Below, piece after piece: positions 16,825 to 25,590 of a stretch of 35,199 bases of DNA (its first letter is position 1; the number at the start of each line of letters is the position of its first letter). Both the position numbers and the translations under genes were made by a program. The stretch comes from Azonexaceae bacterium (GTDB lineage Bacteria > Pseudomonadota > Gammaproteobacteria > Burkholderiales > Rhodocyclaceae), in assembly GCA_009469675.1 (NCBI GenBank), contig SSSZ01000041.1, forward strand, positions 1 to 35,199. Reading direction: 5' to 3'. The notes below the pieces were generated by a model. It saw only the letters and a list, made by a program, of their open reading frames with translations, did not search any database and was not told the DNA's origin.

Positions 16825-17579
16825 CAGCGCTTGATTCCCGCCGCGATGAGGCGCAGCTGGCCGGCCAGGCGCTCGTCCCGGGCCAGGATATGGTCGGGGT
16901 CGATGTGGCGCTTGCGTTGCCGCGGGCGGCCCGGACCCGAGGTCAGGACGACGGTGACGGCGTCGCGGTTGGCACTGTCGGAAAGGCGCAGGGCGGCAAC
17001 CAGGGCCTCGCCCTTGACGAGCCGGGTCTGGCCGGTGGTGACGATGAGCTCGAAGGGCTCGGTGAGCGCCCGGTGCAGTCCCATGTAGCCGTCGCTGGCG
17101 TGGACTACGGCAAAGCCTTCGGCGGCCAGTACTTCGCGGCACAGCAGCAAGGTCGCCCGCGAATCGCCGATCAGAAGCGCCCGCCGGGAGCCCGTCCCGA
17201 TGCCCGCCTTGAGGGCGGCCAGACGGCCCTCGATACGCTGCAGGACATCGTCCCCTTCCCCGGCCGCGTCCGCCAGGAGGTCGATCAGCCCCAGGCAACG
17301 GTCGCGAAAACCCTGGTCCCGGGCTTTCTCCGGCGTGCTTTTGAGCAAATCCTCAAGGCTGTGGCAGATGGCGACGATGGCATGAAAGCCGAAGGTGGCG
17401 GCGTTGCCCTTAAGGTTGTGGACGGCCCGGTAGAGGCCGTTGAACCGGTCGTCGCCAGGGGACGCCAGCCAGGCGGCGAGCGACTGCTCGAGAAGAACCG
17501 AGCGCTCCGGCAGTTCGGCCTGAAAAAGCTGGCGGAAGGTTTCGTCGATGCGCTCGACGGAAAGGGGCGGTGCGTTCAT
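16824..17579 (-). CDS. Hpt domain protein with pseudo-receiver
   Basis: A 251-residue protein. The N-terminal Hpt domain (about 5-120) carries the phosphorylatable His in AVHNLKGNAATFG (H54). A receiver-like domain follows (about 130-250; RALLIGDSRATLLLCREVL). Where the phosphoacceptor Asp should stand the sequence reads FELIVTTGQT, so this half cannot be phosphorylated in the usual way and is a pseudo-receiver. The most likely role is to pass phosphate between the adjacent hybrid kinase and another response regulator, with the pseudo-receiver mediating binding. Its stop overlaps the hybrid kinase start by one base. A 44-base gap separates it from the chelatase gene upstream. No DNA-binding domain is visible. 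Confidence 0.88.
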   Translation of the reverse strand: MNAPPLSVERIDETFRQLFQAELPERSVLLEQSLAAWLASPGDDRFNGLYRAVHNLKGNAATFGFHAIVAICHSLEDLLKSTPEKARDQGFRDRCLGLIDLLADAAGEGDDVLQRIEGRLAALKAGIGTGSRRALLIGDSRATLLLCREVLAAEGFAVVHASDGYMGLHRALTEPFELIVTTGQTRLVKGEALVAALRLSDSANRDAVTVVLTSGPGRPRQRKRHIDPDHILARDERLAGQLRLIAAGIKR

Positions 17580-17623
17580 GGCGTTCCGGAAAGCCGTGGA
17601 ACCCCGATTATCGGCTTCCCTGT

Positions 17624-17992
17624 CTAGGCAAGCAATTCCGCCGCCGCCGCGGCCATCGCGGCGATGACCCTGTCGTTTTCGCCGACGGCCCCGGCCAGTT
17701 GCAGCTCGACCTCGGGAAAACGGCCCTGCAGGGTCGAGAGGATGGCGGGCAGGTCGCGCTTGAGATGCCCTCCCTGGGCGATGAACATGGGCAGGACGAC
17801 GATACGCCCGACGCCCTCGCCGGCCAGGCGGGCGACGCAGGCGGGAAGATCGGGGGCCATCAGTTCGAGGAAGGCGAGTTCGACCCGGGTGCCGGGCCGG
17901 GCGGCGCCGATCGCCGCCTGCACCCGGCGCAGGGGTTCGGCCCACGCGGGATCGCGGGCGCCATGGGCGAAAAGGACGAGGGCTTGGCTCAT
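17624..17992 (-). CDS. cbiX: Short CbiX/SirB-type chelatase
   Basis: A 122-residue single-domain protein of the CbiX family, which inserts a metal (Fe2+ or Co2+) into sirohydrochlorin. The N-terminus MSQALVLFAHGARDPAWAEP contains the expected active-site His (H10). VVLPMFIAQGGHLKRDLP contains the second conserved His (in GGHL). The length fits the short, homodimer-forming CbiX-S type rather than two-domain enzymes. In this context siroheme for the nitrite reductase NirB is the likely product, so iron insertion is more plausible than cobalt; that is inference. The ATG at 17992 is chosen because the family's first strand starts there; an in-frame ATG at 18022 would overlap the kinase gene. It lies ten bases after the PP2C-kinase gene. 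Confidence 0.85.
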   Translation of the reverse strand: MSQALVLFAHGARDPAWAEPLRRVQAAIGAARPGTRVELAFLELMAPDLPACVARLAGEGVGRIVVLPMFIAQGGHLKRDLPAILSTLQGRFPEVELQLAGAVGENDRVIAAMAAAAAELLA

Positions 17993-18002
17993 GGCGGTGA
18001 GT

Positions 18003-19691
<1,689 letters not shown>

Positions 19692-19710
19692 GGCGTTATC
19701 CGGGATGGGG

Positions 19711-19820
19711 TTCTAATTCCAATTGGCTTTCAGACCGATCCTTTGTCCACTTCGCCTTGGAGTGCTCCAGCACGGTCTTCGGCTCGTTTTTTGGGTCTCG
19801 ATTGGCAAGCGAATTGGTAT
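19711..19820 (+). repeat. MITE-like repeat, copy A
   Basis: About 105 bases that match, in opposite orientation, a second copy at 24313-24415, with roughly 80 percent identity over the last 96 positions and a single one-base indel. The right end GCGAATTGGTAT is an imperfect inverted match to the left end (ATTCCAATTGGC), so the element has terminal inverted repeats. No open frame and no clear target-site duplication is seen. It lies between the transporter gene and the phosphatase-kinase gene. Confidence 0.75.
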
Positions 19821-19860
19821 AAATCGGCCGGCCGAGCAAGGCGGCCCCCCGCGGCCGGCC
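19821..19860 (-). terminator. Probable terminator or transcript-end hairpin after the transporter gene
   Basis: On the minus strand two GGCCGGCC octamers (19853-19860 and 19826-19833) can pair. They enclose an inner GCGG-CCGC stem and are followed by GATTTAT. This sits about 85 bases after the transporter stop and directly abuts the repeat copy. The T-run is weak, so termination is only probable. Confidence 0.45.
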
Positions 19861-19943
19861 CGCCACAGGGGCGGGAGTGCGGCCTTGCCCGGTTCCTTGG
19901 CCCCTTGGCATCGAGACGCTCAGGATACGCCGATGACCCGGCT
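19861..19943. other. Intergenic, no recognisable element
   Basis: These 83 bases are the remainder of the non-coding gap between the transporter stop and the hairpin. They are GC-rich with several CCTTGCC/CCTTGGC-like short motifs. I see no promoter or gene in them. Confidence 0.5.
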
Positions 19944-21158
19944 TCAGATTCGCGCCGCCGTCAGGTGGGCGGCGCCCCAGGTCGTACGCCAGCGGCTCTT
20001 GACCCCGGTCAGCCCGGCCAGCGCCAGGACGGCGAGGCCGGCGAAGACGAGAAAACCCAACTGGTAGCTGCCCGTCACCTGCTTGGCGTAACCCAGGCTG
20101 GAGGCCAGGTAGAAGCCCCCGACGCCGCCGGCCATGCCGACCAGGCCGGTCATGACGCCGATTTCCTTCTTGAAGCGCTGGGGCACCAGCTGGAAGACGG
20201 CACCGTTGCCCATGCCCAGGGCGAGCATGGCGCCGACGAAGACGGCGAGCGCCATCCAGGCTTCGGGCAGGCCGAAGCTGACGATGGCGAGGAAGATGGC
20301 GGCGAAGACGTACATCGCGGTCAGGGACTTGACGCCGCCGATGCGGTCGGCGACGTTGCCGCCGATGGGCCGCACCAGCGAGCCGGCGAAGACGCAGCCG
20401 GCGGTGAAGAAGCCCGCCGTCTTCGGATCCAGCCCGTACTGGGTGTTGAAGTAGATGACCAGGGACGAGGCCAGCCCGACGAAGCCGCCGAAGGTCACGG
20501 CGTAGAAGAACATGAACCACCAGGCATCCCGGTCGCGCAACACCTTGAGGTATTCGGCCACGGACTTGGGCGGCGGCGCGTCGGGGGCGTCCTTGGCCAG
20601 AACGACGAAGGCCGCCAGGGCGATGCTCAAGGGGATGAGCGCCAGGCCGAAGACGTTGACCCAGCCGAAGGCGGCGGCCAGACCGGGGGCGAAGAGCGCC
20701 GCCAGGGCGGTACCCGAGTTGCCGGCGCCAGCGATACCCATGGCCGTGCCCTGGTGTTCCGGAGGATACCAGCGCGAAGCCAGGGGCAAGGCGGCGGCGA
20801 AGGACGACCCGGCAACCCCGAGGAAGATCCCGAGACCGAGCAGTTCGCCGTAGGAATGGATGCCGGCCAGCCAGGCATAGGCCAGGGTGGCGATGACGAT
20901 GACCTGGCCGATGATGGCCGCCTTCTTGGGAGAAAGGCGGTCCACCAGGACGCCCATGGCGAAGCGCAGCAGCGCCCCGGCGAGGACCGGGGTCGCCACC
21001 ATGAGGCCCTTCTGCCCGTGGGAAAGGCCGAGATCCCGGGCGATCGATACCCCCAGGGGGCCGAGCAGAACCCAGACCATGAAGGCCAGATCGAAGTAGA
21101 GGAAGGCGGCGAACAGCGTCGGGGCGTGGCCGGCCTTGAGGAAGGACTGCTTGTCCAT
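19944..21158 (-). CDS. narK: NarK/NasA-type nitrate transporter (major facilitator family)
   Basis: A 404-residue inner-membrane protein with about 12 hydrophobic segments, matching the NarK/NasA nitrate-nitrite porter family. The two glycine-rich nitrate signature stretches are visible: GIAGAGNSGTALAALFAPG in the first half and GLVGMAGGVGGFYLAS in the second. Conserved arginines expected to bind nitrate lie in ALLRFAMGVLVDRLSP and GSLVRPIGGNVADRIGG. The context with nirB, nirD and an assimilatory reductase argues for nitrate uptake for assimilation rather than respiratory exchange; the homologous gene in the P. aeruginosa cluster is called nasA. It starts 18 bases after nirD with a GGGAGACC ribosome-binding site. 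It is the last gene of the nirB-nirD-transporter unit. Confidence 0.93.
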   Translation of the reverse strand: MDKQSFLKAGHAPTLFAAFLYFDLAFMVWVLLGPLGVSIARDLGLSHGQKGLMVATPVLAGALLRFAMGVLVDRLSPKKAAIIGQVIVIATLAYAWLAGIHSYGELLGLGIFLGVAGSSFAAALPLASRWYPPEHQGTAMGIAGAGNSGTALAALFAPGLAAAFGWVNVFGLALIPLSIALAAFVVLAKDAPDAPPPKSVAEYLKVLRDRDAWWFMFFYAVTFGGFVGLASSLVIYFNTQYGLDPKTAGFFTAGCVFAGSLVRPIGGNVADRIGGVKSLTAMYVFAAIFLAIVSFGLPEAWMALAVFVGAMLALGMGNGAVFQLVPQRFKKEIGVMTGLVGMAGGVGGFYLASSLGYAKQVTGSYQLGFLVFAGLAVLALAGLTGVKSRWRTTWGAAHLTAARI

Positions 21159-21176
21159 GATGGTCTCCCGGAGGAC

Positions 21177-21497
21177 TCAGAACTGGAGGTACACGACGCC
21201 GTTTTCCACCTTGACCGGATGGCGGCGAGCGCAACCGACGTCCGGGGCCACGGCTTCGCCGCTTTCCAGGCGGAGTTTCCAGCCGTGCAGGGGGCAGGTC
21301 ACCGCTTTGCCGTGGACGATGCCTTCGGACAACGGACCGCCCTTGTGGGGGCATTTGTTCTTGAGGGCGAAGACCTCGCCCTGGGTGCGAAAGAGGGCGA
21401 TGTCGTCCTCCCCTTCCCCACCCGACCGCCGGCGGACGACGCGGGAACCGAGGCGGGGTATATCGTCGAGATTGCACACGGCTTGCCAGTCGCTCAT
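21177..21497 (-). CDS. nirD: Nitrite reductase small subunit
   Basis: A 106-residue Rieske-fold protein, small partner of the NADH-dependent siroheme nitrite reductase. The cluster motifs CPHKGG and CPLHGW retain both Cys-His pairs (CxH...CxxH), so a [2Fe-2S] cluster is likely; in some NirD proteins these ligands are lost. The ATG at 21497 is preceded by AAGGAG and gives a normal-length protein; longer in-frame extension into the nirB 3' end is not supported. It lies ten bases after the nirB stop and 18 bases before the transporter gene, so the three form one transcript. Confidence 0.95.
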   Translation of the reverse strand: MSDWQAVCNLDDIPRLGSRVVRRRSGGEGEDDIALFRTQGEVFALKNKCPHKGGPLSEGIVHGKAVTCPLHGWKLRLESGEAVAPDVGCARRHPVKVENGVVYLQF

Positions 21498-21507
21498 GGT
21501 GTTCTCC

Positions 21508-23946
21508 TTAGGCTTCCAAGATTTCGAATTCGTGCTTCTGCTTGCCGGCGACGCGCTCGGCCCAGGGATCCCGGGCGTCCTTGAGGGCGTCGCGCAGGCG
21601 GGCATAGAGGGCCTTGCGTCCGTCTTCGTCCTCGACGATGCGGCCCTTGACGTAGTCGAGGCCGACCCGTCCGACGTAGTGGCAGGTGCGGTCGAGGTAG
21701 TGGCCCTCCTCGCGGTAGAGCTGGAGGAAGGCGCCGGCGTATTCGAGAACCTCGTCGTCGCTCCCGACCTTGACCAGGAACTGGGCGACCTCGGTCTTGA
21801 TACCGCCATTGCCGGCGACATAGATCTCGTAGCCGGAATCAACACCGATCACGCCGACATCCTTGATCCCGGCCTCGGCGCAGTTGCGCGGGCAGCCCGA
21901 AACGGCGAGCTTGACCTTGTGGGGGGCGTACATGTCGAAGAGCATCTTCTCCAGCTTGACCCCCATGGCCATGGCCAATTGGGTGCCGAAGCGGCAGTGC
22001 TCGGCGCCAACGCAGGTCTTGACGGTGCGGATCGACTTGCCATAGGCGTGGCCGGATACCAACCCGGCCCGGTTGAGGTCGGCCCACATCCGGGGCAGGT
22101 CTTCCTTGTTCACGCCCAGGAGGTCGATCCGCTGGCCGCCGGTGACCTTGACCGTAGGCACCCGGTACTTTTCGGCGGCATCGGCGATGGCCCGCAGTTC
22201 CGCCGGCGTGGTGAGCCCGCCCCACAGCCGCGGCACCACCGAGAAGGTGCCGTCCTTCTGGATGTTGGCGTGCACCCGCTCGTTGATGAAACGCGACTGG
22301 GAGTCGTCCTTGGCGACGTGGGGCCAGGTCGAGATGAGGTAGTAATTGAGCGCCGGACGGCATTTGTCGCAGCCGTTGGGCGACTTCCATTCGAGGAAGG
22401 CCATGGTTTCCGGGATCGAGGTCAGGCCCTGCTCGCGGATGGCCTTGCGGACTTCGTCGTGGCTGTGGTCGGTGCAGGGACAGACCGGCTTCTTGACCGA
22501 CGCCGCCGGCGTATAGGCGCCGCCGATGGTGGAAGCCAGGATCTGTTCCACCAGCCCGGCGCAGGAGCCGCAGGAAGACGCCGCCTTGGTGTGCTTCTTG
22601 ACGTCGTCCAGGGTAAACAGCCCCTTTTCCTTGATGGCCCGGACGATGACCCCCTTGGTCACGCCGTTGCAGCCGCAGACCTCGGCGCTGTCGGCCATAA
22701 GGGCGGCCTTGTTCTGGCCCTGGTGGCCGGCGTCGCCGCCCGAGGTCTGGCCGAAGAGAAGGTGGTCGCGCAGCGGGTGGATGTCGCGGCCTTCCTTCAA
22801 GAGCTGGTAGTACCAGGCGCCGTCGGCGGTATCGCCATAGAGCACGCCGCCCACCAGCTTGTTGTCCTTGATGACCAGTTTCTTGTACACCCCGCCGGCC
22901 GGATCGTTGAGGACGATTTCCTCGCTCCCCTTGCCGCCCATGAAGTCGCCGGCGGAAAAGAGGTCGATGCCGGTGACCTTGAGCTTGGTCGAAGTCACCG
23001 AGCCGGTGTAGCGGCCGATGCCGAAATTGGCCAGGTGGTTGGCGGCCACCTTGGCCTGCTCGAAGAGCGGCGCCACCAGGCCGTAGGCGGTGCCGCGGTG
23101 GCTGACGCATTCGCCGACGGCGTAGATTTTGGGGTCGTAGGTCTGCATCGTGTCGTTGACCACGATGCCCCGCTGGCAGTAGATACCCGCCGCTTCGGCA
23201 AGACCGGTGTTGGGGCGGATGCCGGCGGCCATCACCACCAGGTCGGCGGGAATCTGCATGCCGTCCTTGAAACGCACCGCCGCGACGCGCCCCGATTCGC
23301 CCCGGGTCAGCGCTTCCGTCTGCTTTTCCAGAAGAAACTTGAGGCCCCGGTCTTCCAGGGACTTCTGCAGCATCTTGCCGGCCACCTCGTCCAACTGGCG
23401 CTCCAGGAGCCAGGGCGCCAGGTGCACCACGGTCACGTCCATGCCGCGCAGCTTCAGTCCGTTGGCCGCCTCCAGCCCGAGGAGGCCGCCGCCGATGACC
23501 ACGGCGTGCTTGTGCCGACGGGCCGCCTCGATCATCTCGTCGGTGTCCTTGATGTCGCGGTAGCCGATGACACCGGGCAGGTCGTTGCCGGGAACCGGCA
23601 GGACGAAGGGGGTCGACCCGGTGGCCAGGAGGAGGCGATCGTAATCTTCCACCGTTCCGTCTTCGGCCACCACCTGGCGCCGGACCCGGTCGAGGCGAGC
23701 CACCTTCTTGCCGACATGGAGCCGGATGCCGTGGCCGGAGTACCAGTCGAGATCGTTGAGGACGATCTCCTGGACGGTCATTTCGCCGGCCAGCACCGGC
23801 GAGAGCAGGATGCGGTTGTAGTTGGGGTGGGGCTCGGCGCCGAAGATCGCGATTTCGTAATGATCCGGGGCGATCTTCAACAATTCCTCAACGGTGCGGA
23901 CACCGGCCATGCCGTTGCCGACCATGACGAGACGGGGCTTTTTCAT
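21508..23946 (-). CDS. nirB: NADH-dependent nitrite reductase large subunit
   Basis: An 812-residue cytoplasmic enzyme that reduces nitrite to ammonium with NADH. The N-terminal FAD domain begins PRLVMVGNGMAG; the NAD-binding motif VVIGGGLLGLEAA follows near 145. A BFD-like [2Fe-2S] region (VCGCNGVTKG with SCGSCAGLVEQI, about 425-475) and the adjacent PVCPCTDHS/CDKCRPALNYY segment precede the siroheme domain. In that domain CVGAEHC (C645, C651) and SGCPRNC (C685, C689) bind the [4Fe-4S]-siroheme. All cofactor motifs look intact. The ATG at 23946 (MKKPRLVMVGNGM) is chosen because of its GGAG ribosome-binding site and family start; an ATG at 23967 lies inside a hairpin. It is expressed from a sigma-54 promoter with an NtrC site. 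Confidence 0.97.
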   Translation of the reverse strand: MKKPRLVMVGNGMAGVRTVEELLKIAPDHYEIAIFGAEPHPNYNRILLSPVLAGEMTVQEIVLNDLDWYSGHGIRLHVGKKVARLDRVRRQVVAEDGTVEDYDRLLLATGSTPFVLPVPGNDLPGVIGYRDIKDTDEMIEAARRHKHAVVIGGGLLGLEAANGLKLRGMDVTVVHLAPWLLERQLDEVAGKMLQKSLEDRGLKFLLEKQTEALTRGESGRVAAVRFKDGMQIPADLVVMAAGIRPNTGLAEAAGIYCQRGIVVNDTMQTYDPKIYAVGECVSHRGTAYGLVAPLFEQAKVAANHLANFGIGRYTGSVTSTKLKVTGIDLFSAGDFMGGKGSEEIVLNDPAGGVYKKLVIKDNKLVGGVLYGDTADGAWYYQLLKEGRDIHPLRDHLLFGQTSGGDAGHQGQNKAALMADSAEVCGCNGVTKGVIVRAIKEKGLFTLDDVKKHTKAASSCGSCAGLVEQILASTIGGAYTPAASVKKPVCPCTDHSHDEVRKAIREQGLTSIPETMAFLEWKSPNGCDKCRPALNYYLISTWPHVAKDDSQSRFINERVHANIQKDGTFSVVPRLWGGLTTPAELRAIADAAEKYRVPTVKVTGGQRIDLLGVNKEDLPRMWADLNRAGLVSGHAYGKSIRTVKTCVGAEHCRFGTQLAMAMGVKLEKMLFDMYAPHKVKLAVSGCPRNCAEAGIKDVGVIGVDSGYEIYVAGNGGIKTEVAQFLVKVGSDDEVLEYAGAFLQLYREEGHYLDRTCHYVGRVGLDYVKGRIVEDEDGRKALYARLRDALKDARDPWAERVAGKQKHEFEILEA

Positions 23947-23968
23947 TTGGCGACTCCATCGATGCAAA

Positions 23969-23981
23969 CGCCCGAAGGGCG
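23969..23981 (-). other. Small hairpin in the nirB leader
   Basis: On the minus strand CGCCC-TTC-GGGCG followed by TTTGC lies about 23 bases before the nirB start. It resembles a very short attenuator and could be the target of antitermination, but the T-run is only three bases. A further GC-rich inverted repeat (GGCCGCC-AAC-GGCGGTGGCC) lies about 60 bases upstream in the same leader. Confidence 0.35.
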
Positions 23982-24075
23982 GAACAAAATTCGTTCAGCG
24001 CATGACTTCGTTGCCACGACAAGCCTTGCGGCCCAGGCCACCGCCGTTGGCGGCCTTCGCTGTCGACGGTTGTAT

Positions 24076-24091
24076 TGCAACCGCCGTGCCA
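24076..24091 (-). promoter_or_regulatory. Sigma-54 (-24/-12) promoter of nirB-nirD-transporter
   Basis: Minus strand TGGCAC-GGCGG-TTGCA is an exact match to the sigma-54 consensus TGGCAC-N5-TTGCW. The predicted transcript start is near 24065, giving a leader of roughly 118 bases before the nirB ATG. This indicates RpoN-dependent, nitrogen-controlled expression. Confidence 0.88.
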
Positions 24092-24129
24092 GCAAGCTAA
24101 CCGTTTGTTCGTCAAGGTATTTTTTTTCG

Positions 24130-24162
24130 GCACCCCGTGGTGCACCGCACCACGGGGGTGCA
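24130..24162 (-). promoter_or_regulatory. NtrC-type enhancer sites upstream of nirB
   Basis: Minus strand TGCACC-CCCGT-GGTGC (24162-24147) matches the NtrC consensus TGCACC-N5-GGTGCA except for the last base. Its centre is about 89 bases upstream of the predicted start. A second, overlapping-style dyad GCACC-ACGG-GGTGC (24143-24130) has one base less in the spacer. An eight-base T-run (plus strand) lies between the sites and the promoter. The whole also forms a near-perfect inverted repeat. Confidence 0.8.
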
Positions 24163-24163
24163 T

Positions 24164-24312
24164 GGCGAACAAAGGCGGTGCGGTCAGAACCGTGGGCAGG
24201 CGGGCCGAGGCCGGTCGCTACCGCCCCGAGGCCGCGCCGGAAACGGGCCTGCGGCCCTTGCCCGGCCCTTGCCCGGCCCTGCCGGCGCGGGCGGGCAGGG
24301 CGGGAAGGGCTG
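24164..24312. other. GC-rich intergenic stretch with a short tandem repeat
   Basis: No gene is seen here. It contains an 11-base unit CGGCCCTTGCC present twice and a third time with one T missing (24252-24283), then GC-rich short inverted repeats up to the MITE-like element. It lies upstream of the NtrC sites of nirB. Confidence 0.5.
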
Positions 24313-24415
24313 ATACCAATTCGCCGGCAAATCGAGACGCGAAAACAAGCCGAAAATAGTGCTGGAACACGGCAAGGCGAAGTCGACAACCGATCGGTTC
24401 GAAAGCGAATCGGTA
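24313..24415 (-). repeat. MITE-like repeat, copy B
   Basis: About 103 bases matching copy A (19711-19820) in inverted orientation. Terminal inverted repeats are better preserved here: on the minus strand the element begins ATACCGATTCGC and ends GCGAATTGGTAT, an 11 of 12 match to its own reverse complement. CTG/CAG bases just outside extend the symmetry. No coding capacity or clear target duplication is visible. Confidence 0.78.
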
Positions 24416-24508
24416 TGCAGACACCGGCGCAAACCGGCGGGCCAAAGCGCTTATCCCGGGGCTGGCCGGGTTAAGGCACGGCAAGACACTCTGCAGAAGG
24501 GGTACGGG

Positions 24509-24528
24509 GCCGGCGGTTATCTGCCGGC
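24509..24528 (-). terminator. Candidate hairpin after ybiB
   Basis: GCCGGC-N8-GCCGGC lies about 50 bases beyond the ybiB stop. It has no T-run; the surrounding 24416-24578 is otherwise GC-rich non-coding sequence in which I see no gene or promoter. Confidence 0.3.
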
Positions 24529-24578
24529 GTATTCCCGGAACCCGTCTCCGGCCCCGGGCGCCGGGGAGCCGCCGGGCC

Positions 24579-25568
24579 TCAGGCCGTCGCCACGGCCAGG
24601 CCGTTGCCTTCGACGGCGACGATGGCCTTGGCCTGGTTGAAGTCGTCGGCGTAGCCGCTGGCGTAGAGACAGCAGGCGAGCTGGTTGGCGATGGGTTGCG
24701 GCAGGGGGAGATGGTTGTCGAGGACGCGCCGGGTCCAGTTGGCGGTGGTCGCCGCGTCGGCGGCCTCGGGCAGGCTGGGCAGGGCTTTGAGGCTGTCGCG
24801 CTCGGCTTCGAAGAGGGTGTCGCAGGTGCCGTCGTGGATGTAGTCGAGGCGCGGGCGGCGTTTCGGATTGGCGAAGGGTTCGCCTTCGGTGCCCCGGAAG
24901 AGAAGCGCCCGGCCGCCGCCTTCGGCAAGCACCTGGCGCATCAGGTCGAGGAAAGCAGGGTGGGTGGCGGGGGCCATGACGACGCCTTCGCCGCGGAAGG
25001 GATCGAGCATCTTGACCAGGCTGTGGGCGCTGTTGCGCACGCCCAGGCGTCCCCGCAGGGCCAGGAGGTTGGCCAGCCCGGGGCAGAGGCCACCGATGGG
25101 CATGAAGGCCAGGCCGCGCTCGTCGAGGGCGGCCTGGGCCTGGGTGGCCGAGGCGCTGGGCATGATGCCGAGTTCGCGGAAGATGTGGCCGCTGGTGACC
25201 CGGCCGAAACCCTCCAGGGGGCCGTGGACCAGGACAGGGACGCCGAAGCGCTTGAGAAGAAGCGCCAGCAGCGGCGTCAGATTGGCTTCCTTGCGGGCGC
25301 CGTTGTAGCTCGGCAGGATGACCGGCCGGAAGCGGCCGTGGCGGGCCTCGAGGGCGTTGGTTCGTTCGTGGGTGGCGGCGAGGAAGCCGCCCATCTCGTC
25401 GGCGGATTCGCCCTTGACGCGCAGGCCGATGAGGATGGCGCCGAGTTCGAGGTCGGGAACGCCGCCGTCGAGCATGGCGGCGTAGAGCTGGGCCGCGTCT
25501 TCGCGGGAAAGGTCGCGGGAGCCTTCGGCGCCGCGGCCGATTTCCTTGATGAAGGGGGCGAAATTCAT
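24579..25568 (-). CDS. ybiB: YbiB/TrpD2-type DNA-binding protein (glycosyl transferase family 3 fold)
   Basis: A 329-residue protein with the anthranilate phosphoribosyltransferase-like fold (an N-terminal helical domain about 1-70 with LSREDAAQLYAAMLDGGVPDLELGAILIGLRVKGES, and an alpha/beta domain). The catalytic glycine-rich motif of true TrpD is replaced, as in the YbiB/TrpD2 group, which binds nucleic acid rather than making phosphoribosyl anthranilate. The ATG at 25568 has a good GAGGAG site and matches the family start (MNFAPFIKEIGRG); a longer in-frame extension would overlap the reductase gene. It lies 22 bases after the nitrate reductase stop and is probably cotranscribed with it. 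Its link to nitrogen metabolism is unclear. Confidence 0.9.
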   Translation of the reverse strand: MNFAPFIKEIGRGAEGSRDLSREDAAQLYAAMLDGGVPDLELGAILIGLRVKGESADEMGGFLAATHERTNALEARHGRFRPVILPSYNGARKEANLTPLLALLLKRFGVPVLVHGPLEGFGRVTSGHIFRELGIMPSASATQAQAALDERGLAFMPIGGLCPGLANLLALRGRLGVRNSAHSLVKMLDPFRGEGVVMAPATHPAFLDLMRQVLAEGGGRALLFRGTEGEPFANPKRRPRLDYIHDGTCDTLFEAERDSLKALPSLPEAADAATTANWTRRVLDNHLPLPQPIANQLACCLYASGYADDFNQAKAIVAVEGNGLAVATA

Positions 25569-25590
25569 TGGGGTCTCCTCGGTGCCGGTG

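Noticed and set aside
19805-19820. Plus-strand TGGCAA-N5-TTGGT inside repeat copy A as a sigma-54 promoter
   Set aside because: Two mismatches at key positions, not conserved in copy B, and no gene starts downstream on that strand.
24113-24128. Poly-T run next to the GC-rich palindrome as a plus-strand terminator
   Set aside because: On the plus strand the T-run precedes rather than follows the hairpin, and on the minus strand it is an A-run. The palindrome is better explained by NtrC sites.
24252-24283. Three short tandem units resembling a CRISPR array
   Set aside because: The units are only 10-11 bases and directly adjacent, without spacers. No cas genes are present in the window.
21136-24474. 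A very long plus-strand reading frame opposite nirB and nirD
   Set aside because: It is antisense to well-supported genes with intact cofactor motifs; long antisense frames are expected at this GC content. The same applies to the long frames opposite the hybrid kinase, the ATPase and the other large genes.
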